From assembly GCA_020631735.1 (NCBI GenBank), contig CM036201.1, forward strand, positions 79,522,502 through 79,586,501: a stretch of 64,000 bases of DNA, in the 5' to 3' direction. Positions 60,596-64,000 of this stretch are shown here, piece after piece. Position 1 is the stretch's first letter. Every line of letters begins with the position of its first letter. The DNA is from Saccharum officinarum. Lineage: Eukaryota > Streptophyta > Magnoliopsida > Poales > Poaceae. A program made the translations under genes and the position numbers. The notes beneath the pieces were generated by a model that was given only the letters and a program-made list of their open reading frames with translations, had not been told where the DNA came from and ran no database searches.

Positions 60596-61765
60596 GTGGC
60601 GTCTACCCCCACCCCCACCCCCCTGCTCCCTGGCGCCGCCACCCACCCCCAGCTTCCTGTCGCCACCGCCGGCCTAGCAGGCGGCGCCACCCCTACGGCC
60701 GCTGCTGGGCCCCCTCCTCCGGGTCCGCGCGCCGCTGGCGCCGCCGCCCTGGTAGCCACGGCAGCCCCAACTACAGCCGCCCTTGCAGCTGCAGGCGCGA
60801 CCGCCGCTACCGCTGCGGGCGCAGGCGCGGAGGGCGCTGCTGCCGCCGGTGCGGGTGGTGCTGCTGCTGCGGCCGCGGGCGCTGCTGCTGCTGCGGCCGC
60901 GGGCACGGGCCTCGGCTCGGGTGCTGCTGCTGCCGAGCCGGCCGCCGACGCCGTCCTTCTCTCTGGGACTCACCTTCCCGGTGCCGATCTAGATGCCGCT
61001 GGACTTCTTCCCGGCATCCCTGCCTTCCCGGCCCCGCCTCAGCTGCACACGACCCTCCTCTACACCAGTCGTGACAACTCCACTCTCGCCGCTACCCTCG
61101 TCGCCGCTCGGGCTGCAGCTGCTAAGGGCCAGGCCTGCCTTCGCGCGACAGCCCTCGCCTAGGAGCACGAGCGGGATGCGGAAGATGCTCTAGCCCGCCA
61201 GATCGCTGATGTGGAGCAGCGCCTCATCCCTCCCGTCTACCACGATCTCGGGGCCACCTCCTCCAGCTCGGCTGGCCCCCACTCGTCCACCACTACGGTC
61301 ATCTACCACGACCCGACTGATCCTCTCGTGGCGTAGCTTTACTACCAGGCCGAGGGGGTCCAGAACATCCGCCTGCTCGTCCTGGTGGTTCTCGAGCGAG
61401 AGTCACCCTCCTACGCCCATTGGCGGGACCTGGTCCTCCTCACCCTCCGCCGCTATGCCCTTGACGACCACGTCCTCGTCGATGCCACGGTCGCGGCTCA
61501 GACCCCCTCGTGGCTGCGCCTTGACAGCATCGTCCTCTCGTGGATCATTGGGACGATCTCCCTCGACCTCCACGACCTCGTCCGCAACATGGCGGATGCT
61601 CGCCAGGCCTGGCTGGCCCTCGAGGGCCAATTTCTGGGCAATGCCGAGGCTCGGGCTCTGAGGCTCGATACGAGTTTTAGGACCTTCGTCCAGGGTGACC
61701 TCACTGTTGGCGAGTTCTGCCGCAAGATGAAGACCATGGCAGACTCCCTCGGTGACCTTGGCTGG
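60596..61765 (+). pseudogene. Copia gag, interrupted by an LTR insertion
   Basis: The frame encodes an Ala/Pro-rich N terminus (about 60600-60960, CpG-rich repeats) followed by a Copia gag domain: VQNIRLLVLVVLE, SYAHWRDLVLLTLRRYALDD, TISLDLHDLV, AWLALEGQFLGN and DLTVGEFCRKMKTMADSLGD. In-frame TAGs lie near 61160 and 61336. At 61766 the frame is broken after LGDLGW by another LTR. The remaining pol is not in the window. It is dead by stops and insertion. Confidence 0.82.
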
Positions 61766-63567
61766 TGAAAGGTCTTGATGGCTAGAGGGGGGTGAATAGC
61801 CTTTTAAAATTTTCTACAAAGACAAGCTAAACAAGTTTATCAATATAACAAATAGCGAGATGCGAGTTTTGCTTAGCCTACGGGGTGTTTGCAAGCCACC
61901 TATCCAATTCATAATTCTAGTATTTGCACTCAATCGCACAAGTCAAACCGAGAAGGTAACTACAACTAGCAAGCTACACAAAGAAGCTACTCTAGCAAAG
62001 CTAACTAGTTAGCAAAGATAATTAAGAAGGTAATGCGGAGTTGAGTTAGGAGAGTTTCACCGAGGGGCGAAGTATTGAGTCAACCAATATGATCAACAAA
62101 GAATACCAAGACAACCAAACACTGGGATTAATCAATCACAATATGAAAGTGATGACACAAGATTTATCCCGAGGTTCACGTGCTTACCGGCACGCTAGTC
62201 CCCGTTGTGTCCCTCTTCACCACGTGGTTCGGTGGCTAATCGGTCTCACACTAAGCCTCTCAAAAGGCACCACAAGAACCTACTAAATGGTAAAAGGTTG
62301 CAATGACATGAGCAATATACTAACGTTGCCTTTGGCGCTTCGCCGAGGTAGGCACAAACCCCTCACAATCACCGGAGGTGGCCAATAATAATCACCAACT
62401 CTTGCCAACGCCTCCAAGCTGCTCCAAGCCGTCTAGGTGGCGGCAACCACCAAGAGAAACAAGAATCTCGCAGCAAATCAACCACCAAGTGCCAACTAGA
62501 TGCAATCTCATAATGCAAATGCACTTGGATCACTCAATCTCACTTTGAATATGCAAGGAAGCAAGAGAGATGAGTGAGAGGGGAGTTGCTTAGCTCAAAG
62601 TGCTCATAAGTATGTTAAATGTTCAAGAGATATCAGAGAGAGAGCCTTGAGCCGGCCAACAAGTATTTATAGACGTACCCCTTCGAATAGAGTCGTTACA
62701 AACTCGAAACAGCTGAAATCATGCTGACCGGACGCGCCGGTCGCACAACAGCTAAGTCGCGAAGCACTGATCGGACGCGCTGGTCTAACTGACCGGACGC
62801 GCCGGTCGCACAATGGCTAACTGCGAAGCAACGACCGGACGCCCTGGTCCCGTGACTGACCGGACGTGCTGGTCAAGCCTGAGCAGCGCACAACGAAACA
62901 GTGACCGGACGCGCTATAGAACTGACCGGACGCCACAGTGCCAGCGTCCGGTTGGAGTCCAGTAAGCTCCCTGAACGACCGGACGCGTCCAATCGACAGT
63001 GACCGGATGAGCTGCGCGTCTAATCATCAAACTAAAACACGCGCAGACGCTGAACGCTGACCGGATGCGTCCGGTCATACAGAGACCGCGTCCGGTCCAG
63101 CGTCCGGTCACCTCTGTGACCTCCATTCGCCTCCGTTTCTTTTCCGACATCCGGCGTAGTGGAAAATAGTCGTTTCAACTCCTCGAAAATACCTAAATCC
63201 CGCCTCGCAAGCTCGGCAGGAGGGAGAGAGGACCCCAAACCCTCTCTACCGCTCAAACTCCACCGCCTTCGCAAACGTGCTAACACCACCAAGTGATCTC
63301 GTCATGTGTGAGTGTGTTAGCATTTTCATAATCATTTTTCGAGGCGATATTAGTTCTATCCAAATGCATATGATCATGAAATGCACACCTAGAGGCACTT
63401 AGGAGTTTAATAGCCGTGTCATTCCCATCTTTATAGTACGGCTATCTAACCTATAATGTAACCACACCCACTAGGTGTCTTGGTTACTAAAACATAACCC
63501 TTAAGCATATACCTTTGCCTTGATCACGTAGGGTTGCGTCCAAATCCAAGTGTGGCCATCATGATCA
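61766..63567 (-). mobile_element. Sirevirus-like LTR, minus strand, within Copia gag
   Basis: On the minus strand it ends CATCAAGACCTTTCA at 61766, like the end of the solo LTR at 7294, with CACCCCCCTCT just before. It carries a CpG palindrome array (about 62720-63120) and GTCTATAAATAC upstream of the 3' half (near 62670). Its 5' end is not seen; the sequence continues to about 63567, where a plus-strand LTR starts. No matching target duplication is visible for GCTGG at 61761-61765, so the far end is outside the window. Confidence 0.7.
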
Positions 63568-64000
63568 TAAAAGTCCTATGTTTGGTGTTGGTAATTAGTG
63601 ACAATGCCTAAGTACTAATCCTATGCCTAAGTTGTATGTAGCATATGAGGATTAGTACATTCCAAGGTTGGTGGCAAGATGGACGCGTCCGGTCGTTCAG
63701 GGAGCTTACTGGACTCTAATCGGACGCGTCCGGTCGTTGTTTCGTTGAGCGCTGCTCAGGCGACCAGCGCGTCCGGTCATTCACGGGACCAGCGCGTCCG
63801 GTCGTTCGCAGCGCGTCCGGTCTGCGCGATGAGCGCGTCCGGTCGTTGCTTCGCAGTTAACCGTTGGGCGACCGGCGCGTCCGGTCAGTTGGACCAGCGC
63901 GTCCGGTTAGTGCTTCGTGACTTAGCCATTGTGCGACCGGCGCGTCCGATCAGTTGGACCAGCAAGTCTGGTCAGCACAATTTCGGCTGTTTAAGTTTCT
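63568..64000 (+). mobile_element. Start of a plus-strand CpG-palindrome LTR, runs off the window
   Basis: GTTTGGTGTTGGTAATTAGT resembles the start of the solo LTR at 5579 (GTGTTGGTTTCGGTAATTAA). From 63680 it contains GACGCGTCCGGTCG units and the segment TTCAGGGAGCTTACTGGACT, which also occurs inverted in the neighbouring minus-strand LTR near 62960. The first base pair appears as TA instead of TG. Confidence 0.65.

Noticed and set aside
60520..61074. Long Cys/Arg- or Pro-rich frames in other phases of the Copia gag
   Set aside because: They are shadows of the Ala-rich N terminus of gag; only one frame leads into the recognisable gag domain.

Overview
This is nuclear DNA of a grass, most likely of the tribe Andropogoneae (sorghum, Miscanthus, sugarcane or maize relatives). 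The evidence is nested LTR retrotransposons, Stowaway, Tourist-like and hAT MITEs, genes with introns, and LTRs carrying arrays of the palindrome GACCGGACGCGTCCGGTC. I cannot name the species. The window holds one apparently intact host gene, an AGC-VIII protein kinase of the D6PK/G11A type. It also holds two decayed host genes, MIP3-like and INCENP/WYRD-like. Almost everything else is transposon.

Layout. 1-25806 is one nested stack. The oldest layer (E1) is a minus-strand Ty3/gypsy chromovirus of Tekay/Del type, whose left LTR runs off the window. Its pol is split by a 1.7-kb solo LTR (5579-7294, target duplication ATGTT). Its right LTR is split by a complete plus-strand Tat-lineage gypsy element (E2, 12726-23568, target duplication GTAGT). 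E1 also has an extra reading frame before gag. E2 has two RNase H domains and an antisense gene between pol and the 3' LTR.

25807-38900 is intergenic. It contains a second solo LTR (27526-29396, duplication ATGGC) and a Stowaway MITE split by a 4.9-kb insertion in its TA-rich centre (30682-35581) that carries gene-like exon segments.

38906-49700 holds two minus-strand host loci. The MIP3-like Sec1/Munc18 locus (38906-44516) keeps seven exons but has lost its start codon and carries four stops and two frameshifts. The kinase (45808-47905) has two coding exons and 601 residues, and a probable 5' leader intron packed with MITEs. A LINE fragment lies between the two loci.

49900-54300 is a MITE field with PIF/Harbinger, hAT and Stowaway elements, several with target duplications visible. 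56540-60310 is a minus-strand INCENP/WYRD-like pseudogene whose middle is a three-copy tandem duplication. A plus-strand Copia element with a 117-bp LTR (60322 onward) abuts its 5' side. That Copia gag is cut at 61766 by a minus-strand CpG-palindrome LTR, which meets a plus-strand LTR of the same class at about 63568.

The retroelement genes form gag-protease-RT-RNase H-integrase units, nearly all with nonsense or frameshift lesions, so no element here looks autonomous. The most unusual signals are the roughly 90 CCGAT/ATCGG motifs across E2, the phase-consistent spliced antisense gene in E2, the pre-gag reading frame of E1, and the gene-bearing insertion inside a Stowaway MITE.
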